From the NCBI RefSeq assembly GCF_011751885.2, contig NZ_CP061771.1:1054001-1118000 (forward strand): a DNA stretch of 64,000 bases, in the 5' to 3' direction. Under the pieces are notes generated by a model. That model had not been told where the DNA came from and ran no database searches. It worked only from the letters and a program-made list of their open reading frames with translations. Positions 7,714-18,140 of this stretch are shown piece after piece (the first letter of the stretch is position 1; each line of letters begins with the position of its first letter). A program made the translations under genes and the position numbers. The stretch comes from Salinibacterium sp. ZJ450 (GTDB lineage Bacteria > Actinomycetota > Actinomycetes > Actinomycetales > Microbacteriaceae).

Positions 7714-8472
7714 CTAGATCAGGCTGCGCAGCAGTTCCTCTACGGTGACGCCGTCGAGGCGGGCCCGCTGCTGCAGCCGGGTGTGCTCCTCGGTGGTCAG
7801 CGAGAGGCTGATGGTGTGCCACTCGTCCGGCTCGACATCCCCGTCGAAGTCGAACAGCGCCGGCTCGTCGGCCTCCACCGCCGCGGGCACGAGGGCTTCG
7901 ACATCCGCCAGCGTCTCGGGTTCCATCACGATCTCGGAGATCGCGGCCGAGGCGGACGGGGCGGCGGTGGTGACCGCGCGAGGTGTCACGGTGACGCCCA
8001 CGTCGGTGGATGTGTTCCAGCCCGGTCCGCTCGGAATTGTGAGGCCCCGCTGGTACGCCTCGGCCACAGCGCGGGCGCGGGCGTCAGCGGCCTCGTTCAG
8101 CACGTGGCCGACGTGGCCCTTTACCCATTCGAAGCGGTACTGCCGGCCGGCGATGGCCTCATCGAGCTCCTTGAGCAGTTCGAGGTTGAGCACCGGCTTG
8201 CCGTCGCCCTTGCGCCATCCCTTGGCCTTCCAACCGCGCATCCACTTGGTCACCGCGTTGATCACGTACTGGCTGTCGCAGAGCACGAGCAGGTCGTCAT
8301 CGAGGTGGGCGGTGGCCTTGAACAGCTCGAGCACCGCCTTCAGCTCGCCCTGGTTGTTGGTGGCGTGCTTCCAGCCGCCGGCCCCCCAGCAGCCATCATC
8401 GACGTACCAGGCCCAGCCTGCGGGTCCGGGGTTGCCGAGGGCGGAGCCGTCAGCGGCAGCAACGATTGTCAT
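7714..8472 (-). CDS. rnhA: Ribonuclease HI with C-terminal extension
   Basis: 252 residues from ATG 8472, which follows GGAAAGGCCCGC. Residues 1-150 are RNase HI, which cuts the RNA strand of RNA-DNA hybrids. The catalytic carboxylates are present: Asp in AAADGSALGNPGPAGW, Glu in NNQGELKAVLELF, Asp in LLVLCDSQYVINAV, and the HVLNEAADARA motif. The roughly 100-residue C-terminal extension is variable (VTTAAPSASAAISE) and ends in a short helical module (LSLTTEEHTRLQQRARLDGVTVEELLRSLI) resembling a ribbon-helix-helix-like segment. That module is unusual and its role is unknown. Confidence 0.9.
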   Translation of the reverse strand: MTIVAAADGSALGNPGPAGWAWYVDDGCWGAGGWKHATNNQGELKAVLELFKATAHLDDDLLVLCDSQYVINAVTKWMRGWKAKGWRKGDGKPVLNLELLKELDEAIAGRQYRFEWVKGHVGHVLNEAADARARAVAEAYQRGLTIPSGPGWNTSTDVGVTVTPRAVTTAAPSASAAISEIVMEPETLADVEALVPAAVEADEPALFDFDGDVEPDEWHTISLSLTTEEHTRLQQRARLDGVTVEELLRSLI

Positions 8473-8550
8473 GCGGGCCTTTCCATGGGGGACACCGCAA
8501 TCGTATCCGGGCACACGATCGGCGCATTGTTCCGCAATCGGGACGGTTGA

Positions 8551-8564
8551 CCGCTGGTCAGCGG
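8551..8564. promoter_or_regulatory. Inverted repeat in the rnhA / importer divergent promoter region
   Basis: CCGCTG-GT-CAGCGG is a perfect dyad directly after TTGACC (8547-8552), a plausible -35 element reading toward the BMP lipoprotein gene. A -10 at good spacing is not obvious. It could be an operator for the importer operon. Position and symmetry are direct; function is inferred. Confidence 0.35.
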
Positions 8565-8631
8565 CGACACGCGTGCCTATCGTCGTAATTAGCGCCAACC
8601 CCGCACCACCTTGATCAAGAGTGAGGCCACC

Positions 8632-9704
8632 ATGATGCGCTCAAGCACCACCCAACCCTTCATCCGCCGCGCGCTGGCAGGCGCCGGGCTCGCCACCGCA
8701 GCGGCCCTGATCCTCGCCGGCTGCGGCGGCACCACCGGCGACGAGCCGGCCGCCACTAACGGTGGCGACAGCGAGGTCCCCACCGTGTTCGGCGCCTTCG
8801 CCACGCCGCTCGAGGAACCGTGGGACGGCGCCATCCACAACGCCCTGCAGGCCGCCGAAGACGACGGCGACATCCAGTACGACTACGTCGACAACCTGCA
8901 CACCGCCGACGAGATGGAACGCGCGCTGCGCGACATCATCGGCAGCCAGGATCCCGACATCATCATCGGTGACGCGTTCGCCGCCGAAGAGGCCGTGCGG
9001 GCTGTTGCCGCCGAGTTCCCCGACACCGCGTTCGCGTTCGGCTCTGGCGGTGAGGAGCAGGCACCCAACTTCAGCGTCTTCGATAACTGGATGCAGGATC
9101 CCGCCTACCTGGCCGGCATGCTCGGCGGAGGCCTGACCACCAGCGGCACGATCGGGGTCGTCGCCGCCATGCCGATCCCCGAGGTCAACCGCATCGTGAA
9201 CGGGTTCATCGAGGGCGTGAAGCAGACCAACCCGACCGCCACGGTCACTGTGTCGTTCATCAACTCGTTCTTCGATCCCGCCACCGCCAAGCAGGCTGCG
9301 GAGGCAGCCATCGCCGGCGGCGCCGACGTGCTGTTCGCCGAACGCGACGGCGTCATCGCCGCAGCGGCCGAGCACAGCCTGCCGGTGTTCGGCATGATGG
9401 TCGACCAGCAGGATCAGGCGCCCGAGTACGTGGTGACCTCGCTGCTGTGGAACATGCGACCGACCGTAGACGCGGTGGTCAAAGCCGTGGTGGATGGCAG
9501 CTACGAGGCCAGCAACCTGGCGGAGTACTCGTTCATGGTGAACGGCGGCAGCGAACTGGCGCCGATCAACGAGAACACCGCGTTCGAGATCCCCGCCGAC
9601 CTGCTCACCACCGTCGAGGCGCGCGAACAGGAGGTGCTCGACGGCACCTTCGAGACGCCGATCAACGAGGAAGCTCCGGCGGGCTCGACCACCGTCGGGC
9701 AGTA

Positions 9705-9705
<1 letters not shown>
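8632..9705 (+). CDS. BMP/PnrA-family substrate-binding lipoprotein
   Basis: 357 residues from ATG 8632. The N-terminus is a lipoprotein signal: basic residues (RRALAG), a hydrophobic stretch, then the lipobox LILAGC with the modified Cys near residue 30. The mature part is a periplasmic-binding-protein type 1 fold of the BMP family (VFGAFATPLEEPWDGAIHNAL, PDIIIGDAFAAEEAV, TIGVVAAMPIPEVNRIVNGFIEGVKQTNP). BMP proteins bind nucleosides in several bacteria. It is the first gene of a four-gene importer: lipoprotein, ATPase, two permeases. The deaminase gene downstream supports a nucleobase or nucleoside cargo. Confidence 0.9.
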
Positions 9706-11332
<1,627 letters not shown>

Positions 11333-11336
<4 letters not shown>

Positions 11337-12394
11337 AACTGATGCTGCGCGCCCGCGAGTCCCGGTGGCTGGCCCCGGCCGCGGTGCTGCTGGCCGTGCT
11401 GCTGACCCTCGCGATCACCGCCGGGCCGATCCGGCTGGCCGGCGCGAACCCGCTCGCGGCGTACGAACGGTACACCCTCACCCCGCTCACCACCGCGGGC
11501 GGCATCGGTGAAGTGCTGCTGGCGGCGACCCCGCTGATCTTCACCGGCCTGTCCGTGGCGATCGCATTCCGAGTCGGCTACTACAACATCGGCGCGGAAG
11601 GCCAGTTCCTCGCCGGAGCCGTGGCGGCCAGCATCCCGGGCCTGTACCTGCCCGACCTGCCCGCCGTGATCGCCCTGCCGCTGGCGCTCGCCGCCGGGGC
11701 TGCCGGCGGGCTGCTCTGGGCGCTGCTGCCGGCCTGGCTGAGACGCACGGTGGGCATCGACGAGGTGGTGACGACACTGCTGCTGAACCCGGTCGCGCTG
11801 CTGCTGATCCAGGGACTGCTGAACGGCCCGTGGCGCAACTCGGCCACCGGGTTTCCCGACTCCGACCGTTACGGCCCCGGCTACGACCTGCCGGCTGTGG
11901 TGCCGGGGTCTCGGGTGCACTGGGGGCTGGTGATCGCGATCGTGCTGGTCGCCGTCACCTGGATCGTGATGTCGTACACGCCGCTCGGGCTTCGGCTGCG
12001 CGCGGCAGGACAATCGCCGAATGCCGCAGCCTTCAGCGGCATCCGGGTGTCCACCCTGCAGTGGCGCAGCGCCCTCGTCTCGGGTGCGGTGGCCGGGCTC
12101 GGCGGCGCCAGCCAGGTGCTCGGCGTGCAGCACCAACTCACCGCGAGCGTCGCCAGCGGCTACGGCTACACCGGGGTGGTGGTGGCGTCGCTCGGTGCCC
12201 TGACCGCCGGTGGCGTGCTGCTGGTGGCGTTGCTGCTCGGCGACATCGCCGTCGGCGCGCAGAACGCGTCGATCGTCCTGCAGCTGCCCACCCAGATGGG
12301 CGCCATCGTCAGCTCCACGCTGCTGCTGGCCGTGGTGTCCGTGATGGCGTTGCGCCGCTACCGGCTGGTGCTCGGCCAAAGGCGGCGCCGATGA
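11333..12394 (+). CDS. ABC importer permease, first subunit (BPD_transp_2 type)
   Basis: 353 residues starting at the ATG in the ATGA overlap. About nine membrane segments are present. The family loop with the coupling Glu/Gly pattern is seen in AFRVGYYNIGAEGQFLAGAVAAS and later TPLGLRLRAAGQSPNAAAFSGI. This matches the nucleoside-type permeases that pair with a second, shorter permease. It overlaps the next gene by ATGA. Confidence 0.9.
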
Positions 12395-13290
12395 ACTTCC
12401 CGCTGATCGCGGTGATCGCCGCGACGTTCACCATCGCCACCCCGCTGGTCTGGGCGGCGCTCGGCGCCGTCGTGAACGAGCGCACCGGTATCCTGAATCT
12501 AGGAATCGAAGGCACCATGTACGCCGGCGCCTTCGTCGGGTTCTTCATCGCCGCGACCACCGGCTCGGTGTGGATGGCGCTGCTCGCCGCGATCCTGGCG
12601 GGGGTGCTGGCCGGGGCGCTGATGGGGGTGCTCACCGTGACGCTCGGCGTGAACCAGCACGTGGCCGGCATCGGCACCACCCTGCTGCTGGTCGCCGCCT
12701 GCGACTTCACCAACCGGCTACTGTTCTCCACCGGCACCCAGACCACTACCGAGAAGTTCGATCGACTGTTCCCGGGCAGCGGGGTGTTCGCGCAGTACCC
12801 GCTGACTTACGTCGGCTTCCTGCTGCTGGCGCCCGCGCTCTGGTGGGTGCTGCGCTCCAGCGGGTTCGGGCTGCGGTTGAACGCCGTCGGCGAGAACCCG
12901 GAGGCAGCGGATGCCGCGGGCATTCCGGTCGCGGGTACCCGGTATGCCGCGCTGATGATCGGCGGCGCGCTCATGGCGGTCGGCGGATCGTTCCTCACCG
13001 TGTCGCTGCTCGGCAGCTTCACCCTGGACATCGTTAGCGGACGCGGCTGGATCTGCATCGCCCTGGTGATCTTCGGCCGCTGGAAGGTGTGGCCGGTGGT
13101 GGCCGGCGCGCTGCTGTTCGGGGTCGCCGATGCGCTGCAGCTGCAGCTGGCGATCACCCCGCTGTTCAGCCAGGTGCCGAACGAGTTGCTGATCGCCTTC
13201 CCGTACTTGGTGGTGATCGCCGCCCTGGTGATCGGAGGCCGCGGCGTGCGGTACCCGGGCGCGTATCTCACTCCGTATCGGCGGGCGTAG
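12391..13290 (+). CDS. ABC importer permease, second subunit (BPD_transp_2 type)
   Basis: 299 residues starting in the ATGA overlap. The N-terminal ATPLVWAALGAVVNERTGILNLGIEGTMYAGAF is the family hallmark, followed by VNQHVAGIGTTLLL and the coupling segment FGLRLNAVGENPEAADAAGI. Eight or so membrane segments. Together with the first permease it forms the heterodimeric channel fed by the BMP lipoprotein. Confidence 0.92.
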   Translation: MNFPLIAVIAATFTIATPLVWAALGAVVNERTGILNLGIEGTMYAGAFVGFFIAATTGSVWMALLAAILAGVLAGALMGVLTVTLGVNQHVAGIGTTLLLVAACDFTNRLLFSTGTQTTTEKFDRLFPGSGVFAQYPLTYVGFLLLAPALWWVLRSSGFGLRLNAVGENPEAADAAGIPVAGTRYAALMIGGALMAVGGSFLTVSLLGSFTLDIVSGRGWICIALVIFGRWKVWPVVAGALLFGVADALQLQLAITPLFSQVPNELLIAFPYLVVIAALVIGGRGVRYPGAYLTPYRRA

Positions 13291-13328
13291 GCGCGCGGCA
13301 TCCGATGATCGCGGCATCCGATAATTCA

Positions 13329-13358
13329 GACCAATCTCGACCAATCCTGACCAACCCG
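13329..13358 (+). repeat. Three tandem 10-base GACCAAYC repeats before the deaminase gene
   Basis: GACCAATCTC, GACCAATCCT and GACCAACCCG lie in direct tandem with 10-base spacing, just upstream of the deaminase ribosome site. They follow two copies of GCGGCATCCGAT at about 13297 and 13311. Helical-phase spacing suggests a protein-binding array, but this is inference. Confidence 0.5.
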
Positions 13359-13371
13359 AATGGAGACCCTG

Positions 13372-13824
13372 ATGGCCCTCACCGATTCCGAGAAGCTGGC
13401 GCCGGCGCTCGCCGAGGCCAAGGTGGGCCTGGCCGAGGGCGGCATCCCGATCGGCGCCGCCCTGATCGTGGACGACGAGGTGATCGCGGTCGGGCACAAC
13501 CGGCGGGTGCAGTCGGGCAGCGCCATCCACCACGGCGAGACCAACTGTCTCGAGAACGCCGGCCGGCTGCCGGCGAGCGTGTACGCCCGCGCCACGATGG
13601 TCACCACCCTGTCGCCGTGCGACATGTGCACCGGCGCCATCCTGCTGTACGGCATCCCGCGGGTGATCATCGGCGAGAACAGCACGTTCTACGGCGGTGA
13701 GGACTACCTGCGGCAGCGCGGCGTGCAGGTCACCGTGCTGAACGACCCGGAGTGCGTGGCGATGATGACCGAGTTCATCGAGAAGAACCCGGAGCTGTGG
13801 AACGAGGACATCGGCGAGGAGTGA
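13372..13824 (+). CDS. Cytosine deaminase of the yeast Fcy1 type
   Basis: 150 residues from ATG 13372, which has GGAG at 13362-13365; an ATG at 13360 is less well placed. Zinc deaminase motifs are HGE (IHHGETNCLENAGR) and PCDMC (TLSPCDMCTGAI). Beyond the motif, several blocks recall the fungal cytosine deaminase: GGIPIGAALI, the LENAGRLP segment, the SPCDMCTGAI-YGIPRVIIGEN run and the C-terminal FIEKNPELWNEDIGEE that closes over the active site in that enzyme. I therefore favour cytosine (or a related nucleobase) over cytidine or guanine. It follows a nucleoside-type importer and probably serves salvage. Substrate is inferred. Confidence 0.8.
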   Translation: MALTDSEKLAPALAEAKVGLAEGGIPIGAALIVDDEVIAVGHNRRVQSGSAIHHGETNCLENAGRLPASVYARATMVTTLSPCDMCTGAILLYGIPRVIIGENSTFYGGEDYLRQRGVQVTVLNDPECVAMMTEFIEKNPELWNEDIGEE

Positions 13825-13887
13825 TGCCACCGGCCGAGCCTGAAACCGTTTGAGCGGCAGATACGTCCGCTCTGAAAGACTGGCCCC

Positions 13888-14985
13888 GTGCCAGCGTTCA
13901 GCCGAGGGACCGGCGCCCGCCCTGGGGCGCATTCCGGTGCGGTCACCGTCGAATCCCGCGCGCTGCTCGCGGCGGCGATTGCGCTGCTGGTCGGCGCGCT
14001 GGTCGGCGTGATCGTGTTCAACGGCCAGCCCGCTGCGCTGTTCGGCACGGGATCGGTGGGACTGGTCGCGGCGATCACCGGCGTCGGCGTCGCGCTGGCC
14101 GCGTTCGTGGTGTCGTACACGCTGTCTTTCCGCAACCCCGCCAATGCGTGGCGCCGCACGGTGGCGTTGCCGCGGCTGGTCCTCGACATCGTGGCGCTGG
14201 CGTTCACGCACGCGGCGATCGTGCTGCTACTTACCCTCGTGGTGTTCTCGCAGCTGCAGGGGGCGTTCCTCGGCCTCACCCTGGACGCCTGGACGGCGAG
14301 CCTCAGCACCGGGATCGTGGTGGCCGCGTTCGGGTACTTCGTGTACCTCTCGGCATCCGGCATCACCACCTACACGCTGTCGACGCTGCTCGCCGTGTTC
14401 CTGATCAGCGGGGCTCTCACGAGCATGCTCACCGCCAACGATGCGAACTGGTGGCAATACAACTTCAGCTCGCTGGGTGCCGGCGACGGGCTGTCCCCGA
14501 CGGCGTTCAACCTCACCATGGTGATCTCGGGGGTGGTGATCACCACCCTCGCCGACTATCTCGCCACCGACCTCGACGGCTGGGCCAGGCGGCATCCGCA
14601 CTATAAGCGCTGGCGGATCGCGGCGCTGCGCTGGGCGCTCGTGGCGATCGGCGTCTGCCTCATCGGCGTCGCCCTGGTGCCAGTGAGCCTGTCCGAAATC
14701 ACGCACAACATCTTCGCCACCGGCATGGTGGTGATCTTCTTCGCGCTGGTGCTGGGCATCCGGTTTCTGATCCCGGGATTCCACGCCGCCTTCTTCGCGG
14801 TGACCACCGCGGTGCTGGTGGCGCTCACCATCGCAACGGTGCTGTTCTTCCCCGTCGGCTACTACAACCTCACCGGATTCGAGCTGATCTCCGGCGCGCT
14901 GGTGTTCGTCTGGCTGATCCTGTTCACCCGCAACGTGGGCGCGGCGCTCGCCGACAACGGCGACCAGGCGTCGGCACCTGTTTAG
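13888..14985 (+). CDS. Integral membrane protein of unknown function (DUF998-like)
   Basis: 365 residues from a GTG. At least nine hydrophobic segments, two of them preceded by basic loops (AWRRTVALPR, RRHPHYKRWR). A conserved-looking NxSxLG element (WWQYNFSSLGAG) after the fifth segment is typical of DUF998-type membrane proteins, which have no established role. It shares four bases (TTAG) with the convergent gene that follows, each using part as its stop. Confidence 0.65.
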   Translation: MPAFSRGTGARPGAHSGAVTVESRALLAAAIALLVGALVGVIVFNGQPAALFGTGSVGLVAAITGVGVALAAFVVSYTLSFRNPANAWRRTVALPRLVLDIVALAFTHAAIVLLLTLVVFSQLQGAFLGLTLDAWTASLSTGIVVAAFGYFVYLSASGITTYTLSTLLAVFLISGALTSMLTANDANWWQYNFSSLGAGDGLSPTAFNLTMVISGVVITTLADYLATDLDGWARRHPHYKRWRIAALRWALVAIGVCLIGVALVPVSLSEITHNIFATGMVVIFFALVLGIRFLIPGFHAAFFAVTTAVLVALTIATVLFFPVGYYNLTGFELISGALVFVWLILFTRNVGAALADNGDQASAPV

Positions 14986-15341
14986 GGCACCGTGGACTGC
15001 TCCATCACCTGCCGCACCTCCACGGCACTCTCCAGCACCGCCGCCAGGCTCGACGCCAGCTCGAGCGCGCGGCCCTCGTTCGGCACCAGCACCACCCAGT
15101 ACCGGGCGAGCGGGCGATCCGCCCGGTTGAACGCGCCACGGCCCACTCGCGTTGACCCGTCCACCCATTCGACCAGACTGGCGGATGTCGCCGGCTCCAG
15201 CACCTCGGAGTAGACCAGTTCGCCGTGCTCGGCGAGCTCATCGTCGAAGCGCACCATGAACCCCGCCATCCGTTCGATCCATTCCGTCGACTTCAGGTGC
15301 AGCTCGTGGGGTTCGCCGAACACCAGCAGCATGAACTTCAT
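14982..15341 (-). CDS. YCII-related (DGPF) domain protein
   Basis: 119 residues from ATG 15341, preceded by GGGAGTGACG. It begins MKFMLLVFGEPHEL and continues with a helix (WIERMAGFMVRFDDELAEHGELVYSEVLEP), a central strand, and RYWVVLVPNEGRALELASSLAA. This is the ferredoxin-like fold of YCII/DGPF proteins, often found with sigma factors, although no sigma factor is near. Function unknown. The long upstream extension of the frame is non-coding. Confidence 0.7.
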   Translation of the reverse strand: MKFMLLVFGEPHELHLKSTEWIERMAGFMVRFDDELAEHGELVYSEVLEPATSASLVEWVDGSTRVGRGAFNRADRPLARYWVVLVPNEGRALELASSLAAVLESAVEVRQVMEQSTVP

Positions 15342-15502
15342 CGTCACTCCCGGGCGGTGCTCTGCCCGATCCGAAGGGGTTGCCCGTTCGGATGGGCCCG
15401 TCAGGCCTACGCTACCGATCTGGGCCGGAGGGGTCACCCCCTGTTCGCTCCTCCCGCGGCACTGGAAGGACCGATTTGGAGACCTCACCTCCCCGCGTCA
15501 CG

Positions 15503-17029
15503 CTAGCGCCGCATGAATTCCGCCACCAGTTCTCCGATGAGCACGGCTGTGGCGGCGGGCCCGCGCAGCGGCGCCGACGGCAGGATTGACGTGTCGGCCA
15601 CCCGCAGTCCGGTCACCCCGTACACCCGTCCATACTGATCGACCACCGAAGCCGGATCCTCACCGGGCCCGAACCTCGCGCTGCTGCTGAGATGCATCGC
15701 CGTGGTGAGGTGTCGGCGCAGCCACCCATCCAGGTGCGCATCATCGTGGAGCGTCGCGTTATCGATCGGCCCGTGCTTCACCAGACGAAGGAACGCCGGC
15801 GTTGCAAGCAATGCCGCCGCGGCCCGGACCACCTCACGCATCCGTCGTCGGTCCACCTCGTCTGCGAGGTAGTTGTAGCGAATCCGCGGTGGCATCCGCG
15901 GATCGGCCGACTTCAGGCTGATCGTCCCGTGCGATCGGACGGACTGGACGGATGCCAGAAACGCCAGGTCGCGCGTCTGCTCGCGCAGTCCCAGCAGCCC
16001 GCTCATCGGCGTGACGAATTGCAGAATCTCCAGGTCACCCGGCAGCTCGGAATCCTCGGACGTCAGGTTCAGGCTCATCGTCATTGTCTGCGTCGCCGAC
16101 CCCTGCAGCTCCGGCACGGGCGTCCACGCCAGCGGCACGTTGGGGTGGTCGCTGAATTCCGAGCCCACGCCCGGCAGGGCCTGCACCACTTTGATGCCGT
16201 GGCGGCGCAGCTGGTCGGCAGGGCCGATCCCCGAGAGCAATAGCAGGTGTGGCGAGGTCACTGCTCCTGCCGCGAGCACCACCTCCCCGCCGTGGATGAC
16301 GGAGATGTCGCCGAGACTGTCAACCTCGACGCCGACGGCTCGCTGTCCCCGCATCACCACACGGCGCACCGAGGTCAGGCCGCGGACGGTCAGATTGGGG
16401 CGATGCCGTACCGGGTTCACGTACGCGATACCGGTGTTCCACCGCATCCCGTCCGTCACGTTCATGGGAACCGGGCCGTAGCCAGGTGCACCGTCGGCGT
16501 TCTTGTCCGCCTCTTCCGGATAGCCGAGTTCCTTGGCGGCAGCGGCGAACGCCACGCTGGCGGGATGGTCGAGCGATGGCCGAGACACGAGCATCGGACC
16601 TGACCCACCGTGCACCGGCGTGTCACCGTACTGCAGGTCGGTTTCCAGCCGGCGCCAGACCGGAAGGACCCGCTCGCTGCTCCATTCATTGGCGCCGCCG
16701 GCAGACCATCGATCGAAATCCTCGCGGCGGGCGCGCACGAAGTACCCGCCATTCACCGAGGTGGAGCCGCCGAGCACGCGTCCTCTGGCGACGGTGTACG
16801 GCCGGTCACCGGTGAGATCCGCCCGGAAGTTCCAGACGTGGGGATGTCCGGGCACTGCGCCGCGCAGCGAGCGCGCGTCGAGCAGCTCCGCCGGGAAGTC
16901 ATCGGTTCCGCTCGGCGTGGGACCTGCCTCAAGCAGCAGCACGGTGCGGTCCGGATCCTCTGACAGTCGCGCGGCGAGCGGAGCGCCTGCGCCGCCCGCT
17001 CCGATCACGATCACGTCGTAGACGGTCAC
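15503..17029 (-). CDS. mftG: Mycofactocin-associated GMC oxidoreductase MftG
   Basis: 508 residues from the GTG at 17029, which overlaps the mftR stop (GTGA). A GMC-family FAD enzyme: dinucleotide loop VIVIGAGGAGAPLAARL at residues 6-22 with LLLEAG after it, the PYTVARGRVLGGSTSVNGG signature at about 80-100, and the C-terminal HLSSSARFGP and VADTSILPSAPLRGP blocks with the active-site His. In mycobacteria MftG reoxidises reduced mycofactocin and passes electrons toward the respiratory chain. The name rests on location beside mftR and the full mft set; another GMC role is possible. It is placed upstream with mftR rather than after mftF. Confidence 0.85.
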   Translation of the reverse strand: MTVYDVIVIGAGGAGAPLAARLSEDPDRTVLLLEAGPTPSGTDDFPAELLDARSLRGAVPGHPHVWNFRADLTGDRPYTVARGRVLGGSTSVNGGYFVRARREDFDRWSAGGANEWSSERVLPVWRRLETDLQYGDTPVHGGSGPMLVSRPSLDHPASVAFAAAAKELGYPEEADKNADGAPGYGPVPMNVTDGMRWNTGIAYVNPVRHRPNLTVRGLTSVRRVVMRGQRAVGVEVDSLGDISVIHGGEVVLAAGAVTSPHLLLLSGIGPADQLRRHGIKVVQALPGVGSEFSDHPNVPLAWTPVPELQGSATQTMTMSLNLTSEDSELPGDLEILQFVTPMSGLLGLREQTRDLAFLASVQSVRSHGTISLKSADPRMPPRIRYNYLADEVDRRRMREVVRAAAALLATPAFLRLVKHGPIDNATLHDDAHLDGWLRRHLTTAMHLSSSARFGPGEDPASVVDQYGRVYGVTGLRVADTSILPSAPLRGPAATAVLIGELVAEFMRR

Positions 17030-17652
17030 CGGTCGGACGCAGGGGGCACGAACAACCCCTCCATTGTGAGAAAGCCGGCGTCGATCAAGGCGAGCAGATC
17101 GGCGTGCTCGTCTTGGAGCCACAGGTCGTATGCGGAGAGCGCGATGCCGAGGCAGACCCGCGCGATTGTCTGTGGCTGCAGGCTCTCCGGCGGCAGGTCG
17201 AGGCGCCGGGCCACATATTCGGCGACCACTTGCCGCCACGATTCGTACCGCAGCGTCGAATGTGCCAGCAGGGTGGGCACCCGCAGAAGCAGCTCCATGC
17301 GCTGCCGGTGGTATGGCACCTCCGCGTCCGGAAGGCGGTTGAACTCCATCACCGCCTGCCGCAGCGCGTCCACTAGGGACGCCTCGTCGGGCAGCGCGGC
17401 AAAGTGTCGGCGCATGCCGTCGAGCATCACGTCAAAGTCGCCCCACGGCAGATCATTTTTAGAGGGGAAGTACCGGAAGAAAGTGCGGCGGCCGATGCCC
17501 GCCGCCGCCGCGATGTCGTCCACCGTGGTGTGATCGAAGCCCCGCTCGATGAACAATTCCAGCCCGACATGGCTGAGTTCAGCCTTGGATGTCGAGCGCG
17601 CTCGACCGTGGTGTGCTGCATTGCGCACGTCGGTCGGTTCCGTGAACTCCAT
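17026..17652 (-). CDS. mftR: Mycofactocin regulator MftR, TetR family
   Basis: 208 residues from ATG 17652, preceded by GGAAGAGTCGCCCA; a GTG at 17676 would begin inside the putative operator and is disfavoured. The N-terminal helix-turn-helix is clear (LFIERGFDHTTVDDIAAAAGIGRRTFFRYFPSKNDL, about residues 25-60). The C-terminal half is an all-helical ligand domain. MftR represses mft genes and is reported to respond to acyl-CoA in mycobacteria. It is divergent from mftA with a dyad between them and is co-transcribed with mftG. Confidence 0.88.
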   Translation of the reverse strand: MEFTEPTDVRNAAHHGRARSTSKAELSHVGLELFIERGFDHTTVDDIAAAAGIGRRTFFRYFPSKNDLPWGDFDVMLDGMRRHFAALPDEASLVDALRQAVMEFNRLPDAEVPYHRQRMELLLRVPTLLAHSTLRYESWRQVVAEYVARRLDLPPESLQPQTIARVCLGIALSAYDLWLQDEHADLLALIDAGFLTMEGLFVPPASDR

Positions 17653-17670
17653 TGGGCGACTCTTCCAAAT

Positions 17671-17685
17671 TGGCACTGGGTGCCA
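17671..17685. promoter_or_regulatory. Candidate MftR operator between mftR and mftA
   Basis: TGGCAC-TGG-GTGCCA is a perfect inverted repeat with a three-base spacer, 60 bases before mftA and 18 before the mftR ATG. A TATGAC at 17690-17695 could serve as -10 for mftA. TetR-family operators are commonly dyads in just this position. Binding is inferred. Confidence 0.55.
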
Positions 17686-17745
17686 CTAGTATGACTCGGA
17701 ACAGCGCGACCGCCGAAGAAGTCGGATCGACATGAGGAGCATCCC

Positions 17746-17859
17746 ATGAATCGCAATGTTCACCCCGTGCCCGCGGATTCGACCGAGGTCGACGACCTCA
17801 TCGAGGCTGATCCGCTGGTAGAAGAAGTTTCGATCGACGGCATGTGCGGCGTGTACTGA
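17746..17859 (+). CDS. mftA: Mycofactocin precursor peptide MftA
   Basis: 37 residues, too short for usual gene calling. Ribosome site AGGAG at 17735-17739 with six-base spacing. The peptide ends IDGMCGVY, the invariant tail of mycofactocin precursors; the acidic middle (EVDDLIEADPLVEE) is also typical. MftC with MftB decarboxylates the terminal Tyr and crosslinks it to Val, and MftE then releases the Val-Tyr derived core. mftB begins five bases after the stop. Confidence 0.96.
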   Translation: MNRNVHPVPADSTEVDDLIEADPLVEEVSIDGMCGVY

Positions 17860-17864
17860 ACGCC

Positions 17865-18140
17865 ATGCACACCGTCGATTTGGATTGTCCGTGGCAGCTT
17901 CACCCGCAGGTGTCGGTTCGGCCGGAGCCATTCGGAGCCCTGCTGTACCACTTCGGAACTCGCAAGCTGTCGTTCTTGAAAGACCGCACCCTGCTGGCAG
18001 TGGTGCAGTCCCTCGCTGTGTCGGCGACCGCCCGTGACGCCTGCATGTCGGCCGGGGTCACCGACACCGAGCTGCCGCGGTACCAGCGTGCGCTTGGCAC
18101 CCTTGCGACATCCTCGATGGTCATTGAGAGGGCGTCATGA
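17865..18140 (+). CDS. mftB: Mycofactocin peptide chaperone MftB
   Basis: 91 residues from ATG 17865; no strong ribosome site of its own, so coupling to mftA is likely. It is a PqqD-like RiPP recognition element: PEPFGALLYHFGTRKLSFLKDRTLLAVVQSL is the characteristic strand-strand-helix segment and it ends with a small winged-helix-like part. It binds the MftA leader and presents it to MftC. It overlaps mftC by four bases (ATGA). Confidence 0.93.
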   Translation: MHTVDLDCPWQLHPQVSVRPEPFGALLYHFGTRKLSFLKDRTLLAVVQSLAVSATARDACMSAGVTDTELPRYQRALGTLATSSMVIERAS

